DNA of 21,857 nucleotides from DASWUD01 sp036401755 (GTDB lineage Bacteria; Pseudomonadota; Gammaproteobacteria; Thiohalomonadales; Thiohalomonadaceae), in contig DASWUD010000156.1 of the NCBI GenBank assembly GCA_036401755.1, positions 1 to 21,857 of the forward strand, given 5' to 3'. A program made the position numbers and the translations under genes. A model generated the notes under the pieces. It made no database searches, was not told the DNA's origin, and saw nothing but the letters and a program-made list of their open reading frames with translations. Shown one piece after another: positions 1 through 7,606 of the stretch (positions are counted from its first letter, which is position 1; every line of letters begins with the position of its first letter).

Positions 1-1536
1 CTCTCTCCCGGTGAGTTCGAGTTCCTCAACGTCGGTACCATGCAGGGCTCCGGCGAGGCGACCCTGGTAATCAAGGATGCCTACGGCGGTGAGGAGCGGA
101 TCACCGTGCCTTACTACACCTCGGCCCAGCTGCTCAAGCCCGGGCTGCACGACTACAGCTACAGCGTGGGGTATCAGCGTGAGGCGTTCGGCGAGAAGAG
201 TGCCGAGTATGGCGATGCCGCCTTCCTTGGCTACCACCGCATCGGTTTTACCGATGCGCTCACCGCCGGCTTGCGCGCCGAGGCCGACGCCGATGTGACC
301 AACGGCGGCGCCAGTGCCACCTTTCTCCTTGGTACGCTCGGTGAGTTCGACACTGCACTCGCCTTCAGCCGCGACAACGGCGGGGCAGGGCGCGGCTGGT
401 CGGCGCGTTACTCGCGCTCCAGCAGATATGTGAGCGGCGGACTGTTCGCACGCGGCTTCAGCCGCGACTACGCCACCCTGACGATGGCCAGCAGCGACGA
501 CAAGGCGCGTCTGGAGACCAGCGTCAATCTTGGCCTGCGCCAAGAGCGGTTGGGCAGCGTCTCGTTCTTCTATACGCTGCGCGACATGTACCAGGAGGTC
601 GACAGAAGGCGTTACGGCGTCAATTACAACCGGCGCCTTGCCTCTCAGGTATCACTCAACATCGTTGCCGCCCGCACCGTGGCTGAAACAGCGACCAATG
701 AGCTCTTCGCCAACCTGATGATCCTGCTCGGCCGCTCCAGGTCAGCCAATGTGTCTCTGCAGAAACAGGGCGAGGAGAGTGCCGCCCGGGTCAGCCTGCA
801 GCAAAACGCCCCGCTCGGCACCGGCTTCGGTTACCGGCTAAGCGGCGACTGGCGGGATAACGACCAGAGCGAACCGACCAGTGGCGGCAATGCCTACCTT
901 CAGTATCGCGGCAACCACGGCGTTTACTCGGCTGAGCATCGTATTATCGATGGCACTAGCAATTACATGGCTGGAACCGCGGGAAGCATCGCCTTCATCA
1001 ACCGTTCGGCCTACTTCACCCGCCCCATCTATGACGGTTTCGTACTGGCGAAGGTTGGCGCCTTTGAAAACGTCACGGTCAGTTACAACCATCAGCCGGT
1101 GGGCGTCACCGACAAGAACGGCGAACTGTTGATTCCCGGGCTGCTCTCCTACTACAGCAACAGCGTTTCCATCGATGATAAGGCCATCCCGGTGAACTAT
1201 GAACTGGCGGAGATCACTAAATCCGTGTCATTGCCCTATCGTGCAGGCGGAGTGGTTAACTTCGGCGTAAAGAAGCTGCAGGGCTTCACCGGTCGGCTGG
1301 CGGTCCGCGAGGGTGGCGAACAAATGCCGGCCGAGTATTGGGGACTGCAGTTCAGCGCAGGGGGGAAAGTCAACGAGGTGATCGTGGGCAAGCGCGGCGA
1401 ATTCTATCTGGAGAATCTTCCCGCCGGCCGCTACCCGGCACGGCTCTTCAACAAAGAGAACAGCTGTTCCTTTGCGCTTGTCATCCCTGACAGCGATGAT
1501 GCCATGGTCGATATGGGAGAGGTGATCTGTGAATAA
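1..1536 (+). CDS. Fimbrial outer membrane usher, 5'-truncated by window edge
   Basis: The frame is open from base 1, so the N-terminal part of the gene lies outside the window and about 511 residues are visible. Ushers of the FimD/PapC family form an outer membrane beta-barrel that receives chaperone-bound pilins and polymerises them. The visible part begins with the usher-like stretch PGEFEFLNVGTMQGSGEA, followed by VPYYTSAQLLKPGLHDYSYS, then a long alternating, aromatic-rich barrel region and a plug-like segment. It ends in a carboxy-terminal domain (GFTGRLAVREGGEQM...) typical of the PapC C-terminal family. The stop overlaps the start of the next gene by 8 bases, so the two are translated together. 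The SCPU partner places it among the secreted-pili (Csu-like) chaperone-usher systems. The missing chaperone and other pilins are presumably upstream. Family assignment is firm; the substrate is inferred. Confidence 0.85.
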   Translation, partial: LSPGEFEFLNVGTMQGSGEATLVIKDAYGGEERITVPYYTSAQLLKPGLHDYSYSVGYQREAFGEKSAEYGDAAFLGYHRIGFTDALTAGLRAEADADVTNGGASATFLLGTLGEFDTALAFSRDNGGAGRGWSARYSRSSRYVSGGLFARGFSRDYATLTMASSDDKARLETSVNLGLRQERLGSVSFFYTLRDMYQEVDRRRYGVNYNRRLASQVSLNIVAARTVAETATNELFANLMILLGRSRSANVSLQKQGEESAARVSLQQNAPLGTGFGYRLSGDWRDNDQSEPTSGGNAYLQYRGNHGVYSAEHRIIDGTSNYMAGTAGSIAFINRSAYFTRPIYDGFVLAKVGAFENVTVSYNHQPVGVTDKNGELLIPGLLSYYSNSVSIDDKAIPVNYELAEITKSVSLPYRAGGVVNFGVKKLQGFTGRLAVREGGEQMPAEYWGLQFSAGGKVNEVIVGKRGEFYLENLPAGRYPARLFNKENSCSFALVIPDSDDAMVDMGEVICE

Positions 1537-1966
1537 AATTAGCCGACTCGCCGGTATTGTTCTGCTTGGTTGTTCAGGTGCTGCCGCTGCTGAGTGCAGT
1601 ATCAATGTAACGGGGACGAATTTCGGCCTCTACCAGCCATTCGATTACGCACCGACCGATTCCAGTGGTGATATCACCATTAACTGTTCGCCCGACATCA
1701 CCTACAACATCAAGCTCGATACAGGCAACGCTGTCAGCTTCATCCCCCGCCAACTGAAATCCGGAACTGCGACACTTGAATACAATCTCTATAGGGATGT
1801 GTCATACAACGAGGTGTGGGGTGACGGGATGGGAGGCACTTACACCCGCTCTGGCCCGGGCACAGGCAGTAACGAGATATTAAAGATATTCGGGCGCATC
1901 CCGACAGGCCAGAATGTGGCAGAGGGCATCTACACCGATACCGTCGGCGTTTTGGTGGAGTATTGA
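1529..1966 (+). CDS. Spore coat U (SCPU) domain secreted pilin-like protein
   Basis: This 145-residue protein starts at GTG inside the end of the usher gene. Residues 1-21 form a signal peptide ending GAAAA, followed by mature ECSINVTG. The rest is a typical SCPU domain: an early Cys (CSIN), INCSPDITYNIKLD with a second Cys, a LEYNLYRD core strand, and a carboxy-terminal alternating strand GIYTDTVGVLVEY that resembles a donor-strand or chaperone-binding edge. SCPU proteins are subunits of secreted chaperone-usher pili such as Acinetobacter Csu. Being last after the usher, it could be the tip adhesin or a minor subunit. The overlap with the usher implies translational coupling. The 137 bases after it, up to the convergent lnt gene, hold no obvious terminator. 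Confidence 0.8.
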   Translation: MNKISRLAGIVLLGCSGAAAAECSINVTGTNFGLYQPFDYAPTDSSGDITINCSPDITYNIKLDTGNAVSFIPRQLKSGTATLEYNLYRDVSYNEVWGDGMGGTYTRSGPGTGSNEILKIFGRIPTGQNVAEGIYTDTVGVLVEY

Positions 1967-2103
1967 GCAGCAAACATCAGCTGGCACCAACACCAAACCC
2001 CTCTTGGGAAATTATCTGCGCCACGCGCAGTGTAGATCCCTTCTCACCTCAGAAGAACCGGTAGCGTTATCGATTAGCGCAGGAGTCACTCCATTGCTCT
2101 TGG

Positions 2104-3624
2104 CTAGACACCCTTCCCTCTACGCCATCCCCACAACAAGACCAATGCCAGCACGAATAACACCGGCCAATCGCGCCAGAGCGCGTAGGGGGTGGTGCCG
2201 CTCATCGGCTGCAGCTCGCCATCCAGTGTGTAGAGGACGAACTGCGGTGAGCGATTAAGGATGTGGCCGTGGTGGTCGATGAGGGCGGAGATGCCGGTGG
2301 TGGTGGCGCGCGCCATGGGGCGGCCGGTTTCGAGGGCGCGCATGCGGGCGATCTGCAGATGCTGGTGCGGCGCCAGGGAGTCACCGTACCAGCCGTTGTT
2401 GCTGCCATTGATGAGCAGGGTGGCATCCTGCAGGTTGCCGCCGACTTCGGCGCCGAAGGCGTCCTCGTAGCAGATGGAGATGGCCGCCTTGACCCCGGCG
2501 ACTTCGAGCGGCGGCTGGTGTTGCGGACCGGGGATGAAGCCGGTCATCGGCAGATCGAAAAAGGCGATCAGCCCACGCAGCAGATTCTCCAGCGGCACAT
2601 ATTCACCGAACGGCACCAGATGACTTTTGTGATAGAACCCCTGGTGACTGCCGAGACTCACCATGCTGGTGTAGTAGCGGCTGCCATCGCCAACCATCAC
2701 CGGCACGCCGGTGACGATGTCGCTACCGTGCTCACGCGCTGCAGCGGCCAGGGGATCGAAGTAGCTCTCCTTGTAATCCTGGTAGAAAACGGTGATGGCG
2801 TTCTCTGGCAGGACGATGAGCTGGCTGCGGCCGAGGCGCTGCGTAGTCATTGCCGCGTAGCGTTCGAGCCGCTCGTAGATCGACGAGGCCTCCCACTTGT
2901 TGGATTGGGTGGCGTCGCCCTGAATCAGACTGACCGTGATCGGTTTACCGTACGGAACGGTCCAGTTGATCTGATCCAGCAGCGCGCCACCGCCCCATAT
3001 CGCGAGCAGCAGCGCTGTGCCCACCTTGAGCAATTTTTTACCCTGCAGTGCAAGCAGCGCCAGAACGCCACCACTCAGTGCGGCTAAGCCGCTCAGTGCC
3101 AGCACACCGAACAGCGGTGCCCAGCCATGCAGGGGAGAATCGATCTGGCTGTAGCCCAGCTGCAGCCAGGGAAAGCCGGTGAGGAACCAACTGCGCAGCC
3201 ACTCGACCAGAACCCAGGCGGCGGGGGCGATGAGCAGCAGAAAGCGCATCTGCATCTCGGTGTGCGCCCCCCGAAGGCGGGTAGCGAGAAACCCCGCCAG
3301 AGCCACGCACAGCGCCAGCGTGGCGACGAACAGCAAGGTCAGCAGTAGTGCGAGCGGCGCACTGCTGCGACCGAAATCGTGGATCGCTACATAGACCCAG
3401 GAGACACCGGCACCAAACTGCCCCATGCCGTAGAGAAAGCCGCGCCAAGCCGCCTGACGCGGGGTAAGGCGCAGCCACAGCGCAAACAGCAGGGCGATGG
3501 ATAACGGAGTGATGAAAAAGAGATTGAAGGGTGCGAAGGCGAGCGGCAGCAGCGCGCCGCCCAGCAGGGCGAGCAGATCACCGCGGCTACCTGCGTCAAG
3601 CCAGCGGAGCGGCATCATTTTCAT
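2104..3624 (-). CDS. lnt: Apolipoprotein N-acyltransferase
   Basis: Lnt transfers the third acyl chain from phospholipid to the N-terminal Cys of lipoproteins in the inner membrane. With the chosen ATG (MKMMPLRWLDAG) the protein is 506 residues, close to the family norm. The open frame extends further upstream to 3741, but that part lies wholly inside corC and has no membrane character. The N-terminal half contains about six hydrophobic membrane segments. The nitrilase-like periplasmic domain shows the Glu-Lys-Cys triad in LPENA, YHKSHLVPFGEYVP and ISICYED. A final membrane segment (WPVLFVLALVLLWGW) closes the protein. The start overlaps the end of corC by 29 bases, an arrangement common for corC-lnt. 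It is the last gene of the miaB-ybeZ-ybeY-corC-lnt cluster. Alternative starts at 3618 and 3615 are possible. Confidence 0.95.
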   Translation of the reverse strand: MKMMPLRWLDAGSRGDLLALLGGALLPLAFAPFNLFFITPLSIALLFALWLRLTPRQAAWRGFLYGMGQFGAGVSWVYVAIHDFGRSSAPLALLLTLLFVATLALCVALAGFLATRLRGAHTEMQMRFLLLIAPAAWVLVEWLRSWFLTGFPWLQLGYSQIDSPLHGWAPLFGVLALSGLAALSGGVLALLALQGKKLLKVGTALLLAIWGGGALLDQINWTVPYGKPITVSLIQGDATQSNKWEASSIYERLERYAAMTTQRLGRSQLIVLPENAITVFYQDYKESYFDPLAAAAREHGSDIVTGVPVMVGDGSRYYTSMVSLGSHQGFYHKSHLVPFGEYVPLENLLRGLIAFFDLPMTGFIPGPQHQPPLEVAGVKAAISICYEDAFGAEVGGNLQDATLLINGSNNGWYGDSLAPHQHLQIARMRALETGRPMARATTTGISALIDHHGHILNRSPQFVLYTLDGELQPMSGTTPYALWRDWPVLFVLALVLLWGWRRGKGV

Positions 3625-4498
3625 CACGGTGTGATTCGGGTGGAGTAGCTTCGACACGCGTTGCGTCCAGCAAATAGATGCGGCGGTTGTCGCAGCGCAC
3701 CACGGTAAAATGGAAGCCGTCGAAGTCGAGCGTTTCCCCACGCTTCGGCATGTGGCCCAGTTCGCTCATCACCAGCCCGGCGACGGTGTCGAAATCCTCA
3801 TCGGAGAGCGAGGTGGTGAAATAGTCGTTGAAATCCTCGATGGGGGTCAGGCCACGCACGGTGAAGTGACCGTCACCGGCGGGCAGGATGAAGTTCTCTT
3901 CCTCCTCGATATCGTGTTCATCCTCGATCTCGCCGACGATCTGCTCGATCACATCCTCGATGGTGACCAGACCGGCGACACCGCCGTACTCGTCCACCAC
4001 TAGCGCCATGTGGTTGCGGCTGGAACGGAACTCCTTGAGCAGCACGTTGAGGCGCTTGCTCTCGGGGATGAAGAAGGCGGGACGCAACACCTCGCGGATC
4101 TTGAAAGCGGTGCCGTCGCCCTTGGTGAACGGGAGCAGATCCTTGGCGAGCAGGATACCGATCACCTCGTCGCGATTTTCGCCAATGACGGGGAAGCGTG
4201 AGTGGGCCGATTCGATGACCAGCGGCAGGATCTCGGCGAGGGTGGCATCGCGCTCCACCACGTCCATTTGCGAACGGGGGATCATGATGTCGCGCACCTG
4301 CATCTCGGAGACCTCCAGCACCCCCTCGATCATGTGCAGCGAGTCGGCATCGAGCAGTTCGCGCTGGCGCGCATCGCGCAGCAGGTGCAGCAGCTCTTCG
4401 CGGTCCTTGGGTTCGTGGTGGAGTACCTGGGAGAGGCGCTCCAGCCAGCTGCGCGGTAGCCGCCCGGAGGCGGTAGCGCTAGGTCGATCTTCACTCAT
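3596..4498 (-). CDS. corC: CorC/YbeX family CBS-domain protein
   Basis: The 300-residue protein has an N-terminal arm (SWLERLSQVLHHEPKDREELLHLLRDA), a pair of CBS domains starting at VSEMQVRDIMIPRSQMDVV and including LVVDEYGGVAGLVTIEDVIEQIVGEI, then an acidic linker (EDEHDIEEEE) and a carboxy-terminal CorC_HlyC domain (FDTVAGLVMSELGHMPKRGE). This matches YbeX/CorC, linked to magnesium/cobalt homeostasis and, in later work, to ribosome metabolism; the exact biochemical role is unsettled. No membrane segment is visible, as in E. coli YbeX. It starts 13 bases after ybeY and overlaps lnt by 29 bases, consistent with one operon. Confidence 0.93.
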   Translation of the reverse strand: MSEDRPSATASGRLPRSWLERLSQVLHHEPKDREELLHLLRDARQRELLDADSLHMIEGVLEVSEMQVRDIMIPRSQMDVVERDATLAEILPLVIESAHSRFPVIGENRDEVIGILLAKDLLPFTKGDGTAFKIREVLRPAFFIPESKRLNVLLKEFRSSRNHMALVVDEYGGVAGLVTIEDVIEQIVGEIEDEHDIEEEENFILPAGDGHFTVRGLTPIEDFNDYFTTSLSDEDFDTVAGLVMSELGHMPKRGETLDFDGFHFTVVRCDNRRIYLLDATRVEATPPESHRDENDAAPLA

Positions 4499-4511
4499 CT
4501 AAACAATGGTC

Positions 4512-4958
4512 TCATTGGTAGGGATTGGCATAGCCTAGGGCAGCGAGCAGCTCTGTTTCAAGAGCCTCCATCGCCTCGGCCTCTTCTTGTTCTATGTGAT
4601 CATAGCCGAGCAGGTGCAGACAGCCATGTACGGTCAGATGGGCCCAATGAGCCTCCAAGGACTTGCCCTGCTCCGCAGCCTCGCGCGCCACCTTCGGCGC
4701 ACAGATGACGATGTCGCCCAGCAGCGGTAGTGGAACGCCGGGCGGTGCCTCGAAGGGAAAGGAGAGGACGTTGGTGGGTCCCTGCTTGCCGCGATAGGTC
4801 TCGTTCAGCTCGGCGCTCTCCGCCTCATCGACGATGCGGATGGTCAGCTCCGCCTCCTCGCGTTGTCCTTCAAGCGCCTTTTCCACCCACAGGCGAAACT
4901 GCGCTTCGCTGGGAAGGTCGGCGGCATCGGTAGCGATTTGCAGGTCGAGATCGATCAT
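4512..4958 (-). CDS. ybeY: Endoribonuclease / rRNA maturation factor YbeY
   Basis: This 148-residue protein carries the family zinc signature H-x3-H-x5-H as HGCLHLLGYDH near residues 110-120, preceded by AHLTV. It also has the conserved RGKQGPTNVLSFPF segment. YbeY is a metal-dependent endoribonuclease required for 16S rRNA 3' processing and ribosome quality control. Length is normal. The gene sits before corC as usual. Its upstream neighbour ybeZ is separated by about 220 bases filled by an inverted-repeat element, whereas ybeZ and ybeY are usually close together. Transcription from ybeZ would have to cross that element, or ybeY uses a promoter within it; neither can be settled from sequence. 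Confidence 0.95.
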   Translation of the reverse strand: MIDLDLQIATDAADLPSEAQFRLWVEKALEGQREEAELTIRIVDEAESAELNETYRGKQGPTNVLSFPFEAPPGVPLPLLGDIVICAPKVAREAAEQGKSLEAHWAHLTVHGCLHLLGYDHIEQEEAEAMEALETELLAALGYANPYQ

Positions 4959-4970
4959 GGGGATGGAGAA

Positions 4971-5164
4971 AAAGATTTAAACCGCAAAGGGCGCGAAGGT
5001 CCGCAAAGGAAAACAAAACTATTTGCTTGGTGAAACTTCGTGTCCTCCGAATTTAAGGTTTTCATTTTATTTTGCCGGTCGTGTTCCATCATAGAACCGC
5101 AACGCCTAGTAAGAGTCTCTTGTTTACTTTGCGTACCTTCGCGTCCTTCGCGGTTAAAGATTTT
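4971..5164. repeat. MITE-like element with ~40-base terminal inverted repeats between ybeZ and ybeY
   Basis: The left end (about 4971-5016) reads AAAGATTTAAACCGC..., with GCGCGAAGG and CGCAAAGG blocks. The right end (about 5120-5164), read on the opposite strand, gives AAAATCTTTAACCGC..., with GACGCGAAGG and ACGCAAAG. Over the central 29 bases the two ends agree at 26 positions, so they form a clear inverted repeat around a ~100-base AT-richer core. The ends themselves contain a short degenerate internal repeat of the type GC(G/A)AAGG. I recall similar AACCGCxAAGGxCGC ends as widespread non-coding repeats in proteobacterial genomes, often mispredicted as small proteins. No transposase is present. 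I see no convincing target-site duplication. Confidence 0.7.
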
Positions 5165-5177
5165 GCTTTTCATCCTG

Positions 5178-6158
5178 TCACTCGCCCTTGGCGGTGCGCG
5201 CTTCGTAGCGGTCGTAGGCGCCGACGATGCGCTGCACCAGAGGGTGGCGCACCACATCCTTGGCCTGGAAGAAGGTGAAGGCGATGCCGTCCACGTCCTT
5301 GAGCACCTCGATCACCTGGCGCAGGCCCGAGGCGGTGCCGCGCGGCAGATCGATCTGGGTGACATCGCCGGTGATGACGGCGGTGGAGCCGAAGCCGATG
5401 CGGGTGAGGAACATCTTCATCTGCTCGACAGTGGTGTTCTGCGCCTCGTCGAGGATGATGAACGCCTCGTTGAGGGTGCGGCCGCGCATGTAGGCGAGCG
5501 GCGCCACCTCGATGACGTTGCGCTCCATCAGTTTGGCGACGCGCTCGAAGCCCATCATTTCGTAGAGGGCGTCGTAGAGCGGACGCAGGTAGGGATCGAC
5601 CTTCTGCGACAGATCGCCGGGCAGAAAGCCAAGTCGCTCACCAGCCTCCACCGCGGGGCGGGTGAGCACGATGCGCCGCACCTGATCGCGCTCCAGCGCT
5701 TCGACGGCGCAGGCGACGGCGAGATAGGTCTTGCCGGTACCGGCCGGGCCGATGCCGAAGTTGATGTCGTGGGTGAGGATGTTGTGCAGGTATTTCTGCT
5801 GGTTGGGACCGCGGCCCTTCACCACACCACGCTTGGTACGCAGTGTGACATCCTCGCTCTCGGCGCTCTCATCGAGCAATGCCTCGACCCCCGACTCCTG
5901 CAGGTAGAGGTGCACGGTTGCCGGGATCAACGCCTCTTCGGCAGTGGCTTTATAGAGTCCCTTCAGCACCTCGGCGGTCGCCTTCCCCGCTTCGCCAACA
6001 CCGATGATGCGAAACTGCGCGCCGCGATTGTTGATCTCCACGCCGAGGCGGCGCTCAATGAGGCGTAGATGTTCATCCAGCTGCCCGCACAGATTCGCGA
6101 GCCGCTGGTTATCGGCCGGTTGCAGGGTGAGATCGAACGATTCGGCTGATGATTTCAA
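5178..6158 (-). CDS. ybeZ: PhoH-like P-loop ATPase YbeZ
   Basis: PhoH-family proteins are P-loop NTPases linked to RNA metabolism; YbeZ partners YbeY. Walker A is GPAGTGKTYLAVA and Walker B is FIILDEAQN, followed by the typical PhoH motifs SQKVDPYLRPLYDAL, RGRTLNEAF, VITGDVTQIDLPRG and VRHPLVQRIV. The open frame runs to 6344, but everything upstream of 6158 lies inside miaB and is low-complexity in this frame. The best start is a TTG four bases after the miaB stop, giving MKSSAESFDLTLQPADNQRLANLCGQ without its final residues, which matches the family N-terminus (a short stretch then LxPADNxRL). That yields 326 residues, slightly shorter than E. coli YbeZ. No ATG or GTG lies near that point and no strong Shine-Dalgarno is visible, so translational coupling to miaB is likely. 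Confidence 0.93.
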   Translation of the reverse strand: MKSSAESFDLTLQPADNQRLANLCGQLDEHLRLIERRLGVEINNRGAQFRIIGVGEAGKATAEVLKGLYKATAEEALIPATVHLYLQESGVEALLDESAESEDVTLRTKRGVVKGRGPNQQKYLHNILTHDINFGIGPAGTGKTYLAVACAVEALERDQVRRIVLTRPAVEAGERLGFLPGDLSQKVDPYLRPLYDALYEMMGFERVAKLMERNVIEVAPLAYMRGRTLNEAFIILDEAQNTTVEQMKMFLTRIGFGSTAVITGDVTQIDLPRGTASGLRQVIEVLKDVDGIAFTFFQAKDVVRHPLVQRIVGAYDRYEARTAKGE

Positions 6159-6162
6159 GGAT

Positions 6163-7539
6163 TTACGCTGCTTCGGCGCGGACAATTTCACCGCGCAGGG
6201 AGTTGGGATAGGCGGCGGTGATGCGCACGTCGACGAACTGGCCGATGAGCGCGGCATCGCCGGGGAAGTTGGCGACGCGGTTGTTCTCGGTGCGGCCGGA
6301 GATCTCGTTGTCATCCTTGCGCGATACACCTTCGACAAGCACACGTTGCACGGTGCCGACCATCGCCTGACTGATGGCGAGTGCCTGTTCGGAGATCTTC
6401 GCCTGCAGGCGGGCGAGGCGTGCCTTTTTCACGTCGAGCGGCACATCGTCGGGCAGATCGGCGGCCGGGGTGCCGGGGCGCGCACTGTAGATGAAGCTGA
6501 AGGAGTGATCGAAACCGATCTCCTCGATGAGCTGCATGGTCTGCTCGAAATCGGCGTCGGTCTCACCGGGGAAGCCGACGATGAAGTCGGAGGAGATGCT
6601 CATGCCGGGGCGGATTTTACGCAGGCGGCGGATCTTCTGCTTGTATTCGATGACCATGTGGCCGCGCTTCATCAGCGCCAGGATGCGATCGGAGCCCGAC
6701 TGCACCGGCAGATGAAGGAAGCTCACCAGCTGCGGCACGTGTGCATAGACCTCGATGAGGCGATCGGAAAACTCCACCGGGTGGGAGGTGGTGAAGCGGA
6801 TGCGCTCGATGCCGTCGATGGCAGCGACATATTCAATGAGCAGCGCCAGATCGGCCTCGGCCTCCGTTCCTGACTCGGCTCTACCACCGCCATCCATGGC
6901 GGCGTCGTGCATCTTGCCGCGGTAGGCGTTGACGTTCTGCCCCAGCAGGTTGACCTCGCGCACCCCCTGCGCGGCTAAAGATGCCACTTCGGCGATGACG
7001 TCGTCGAAGGGGCGGCTCACTTCGGCGCCGCGGGTAAACGGGACGATGCAGTAGGTGCAGAATTTCGAACACCCTTCCATGATCGAGACAAAGGCGGTCG
7101 GCCCCTCGGCGCGCGGCTCGGGCAGGTGATCAAACTTTTCGATCTCGGGAAAGCTCACATCCACCACCGGGTGACGGTGGGCCCACACCTCGCCGAGCAT
7201 CTCCGGCAGGCGGTGCAGGGTCTGCGGCCCAAACACCAGATCGACGTAAGGGGCACGCTCGCGCAGTGCCGCCCCCTCCTGGCTCGCCACGCAGCCGCCG
7301 ACGCCGATCACCACGCCGGGACGCTTCGCCTTCAGCTCCTTCCACACGCCAAGCTGCGAGAAGACCTTCTCCTGCGCCTTTTCGCGGATCGAGCAGGTGT
7401 TGAGCAGCAGCACGTCGGCCTGCTCGGGGGTGTCGACCAGGGTGAGGCCGCAGGTGACACCGAGCACATCACTCATCTTCGACGAGTCGTACTCGTTCAT
7501 CTGGCAGCCGAAGGTCTTGATATAGAGGGTGCGGGACAT
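6163..7539 (-). CDS. miaB: tRNA-2-methylthio-N6-dimethylallyladenosine synthase MiaB
   Basis: MiaB is a radical SAM methylthiotransferase that modifies i6A37 of tRNAs reading UNN codons. The N-terminal UPF0004 domain shows cluster cysteines in KTFGCQMNEYDS, LLNTCSIREKA and GVGGCVASQEG. The radical SAM motif C-x3-C-x2-C is GCSKFCTYCIVPFTRG. The C-terminal TRAM domain begins around VQRVLVEGVSRKD. Length is about 458 residues. A short extra stretch rich in Gly/Ala/Glu (MDGGGRAESGTEAEADL, about residues 215-230) sits between NAYRG and LALLIEYVAAIDG. The start MSRTLYIKTFG fits the family; an ATG at 7545 and a TTG at 7548 are in-frame alternatives. It begins just after a putative terminator and leads the ybeZ-ybeY-corC-lnt cluster. 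Confidence 0.96.
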   Translation of the reverse strand: MSRTLYIKTFGCQMNEYDSSKMSDVLGVTCGLTLVDTPEQADVLLLNTCSIREKAQEKVFSQLGVWKELKAKRPGVVIGVGGCVASQEGAALRERAPYVDLVFGPQTLHRLPEMLGEVWAHRHPVVDVSFPEIEKFDHLPEPRAEGPTAFVSIMEGCSKFCTYCIVPFTRGAEVSRPFDDVIAEVASLAAQGVREVNLLGQNVNAYRGKMHDAAMDGGGRAESGTEAEADLALLIEYVAAIDGIERIRFTTSHPVEFSDRLIEVYAHVPQLVSFLHLPVQSGSDRILALMKRGHMVIEYKQKIRRLRKIRPGMSISSDFIVGFPGETDADFEQTMQLIEEIGFDHSFSFIYSARPGTPAADLPDDVPLDVKKARLARLQAKISEQALAISQAMVGTVQRVLVEGVSRKDDNEISGRTENNRVANFPGDAALIGQFVDVRITAAYPNSLRGEIVRAEAA

Positions 7540-7553
7540 GGGCATCAATATGG

Positions 7554-7587
7554 AAAAAGGGCGCTTATTTTATATCCAAGCGTCCCC
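7554..7587 (-). terminator. Putative rho-independent terminator between the MCE operon and miaB
   Basis: Read on the minus strand, GGGACGCTT pairs with AAGCGCCC (one bulged A) around an AT-rich loop, followed immediately by TTTTT. It lies after the lipoprotein stop at 7607 and ends about ten bases before the miaB start. The loop contains TATAAAAT, which could also serve as a -10 element for miaB, although no good -35 is visible. Confidence 0.5.
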
Positions 7588-7606
7588 ACGATGCCACTTT
7601 ATGCGT

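Noticed and set aside
2263..3087. Plus-strand open frame opposite lnt
   Set aside because: Antisense of the conserved Lnt catalytic domain; no independent motif or ribosome binding site.
3625..3741. N-terminal extension of lnt up to 3741
   Set aside because: It lies wholly within corC and has no membrane or signal character; family length supports the start at 3624.
4955..5257. Minus-strand small open frame inside the inverted-repeat element
   Set aside because: It contains the NREGREGTQSKQ and PSRPLRFKSF-type peptides that arise from repeat ends; no real protein is indicated.
5040..6068. Plus-strand open frame (342 codons) opposite ybeZ
   Set aside because: It starts inside the inverted-repeat element and otherwise mirrors ybeZ; His/Gly/Asp-rich composition is typical of antisense frames.
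6004..6873. Plus-strand open frame opposite miaB
   Set aside because: Shadow of miaB; composition typical of reverse-complement coding sequence.
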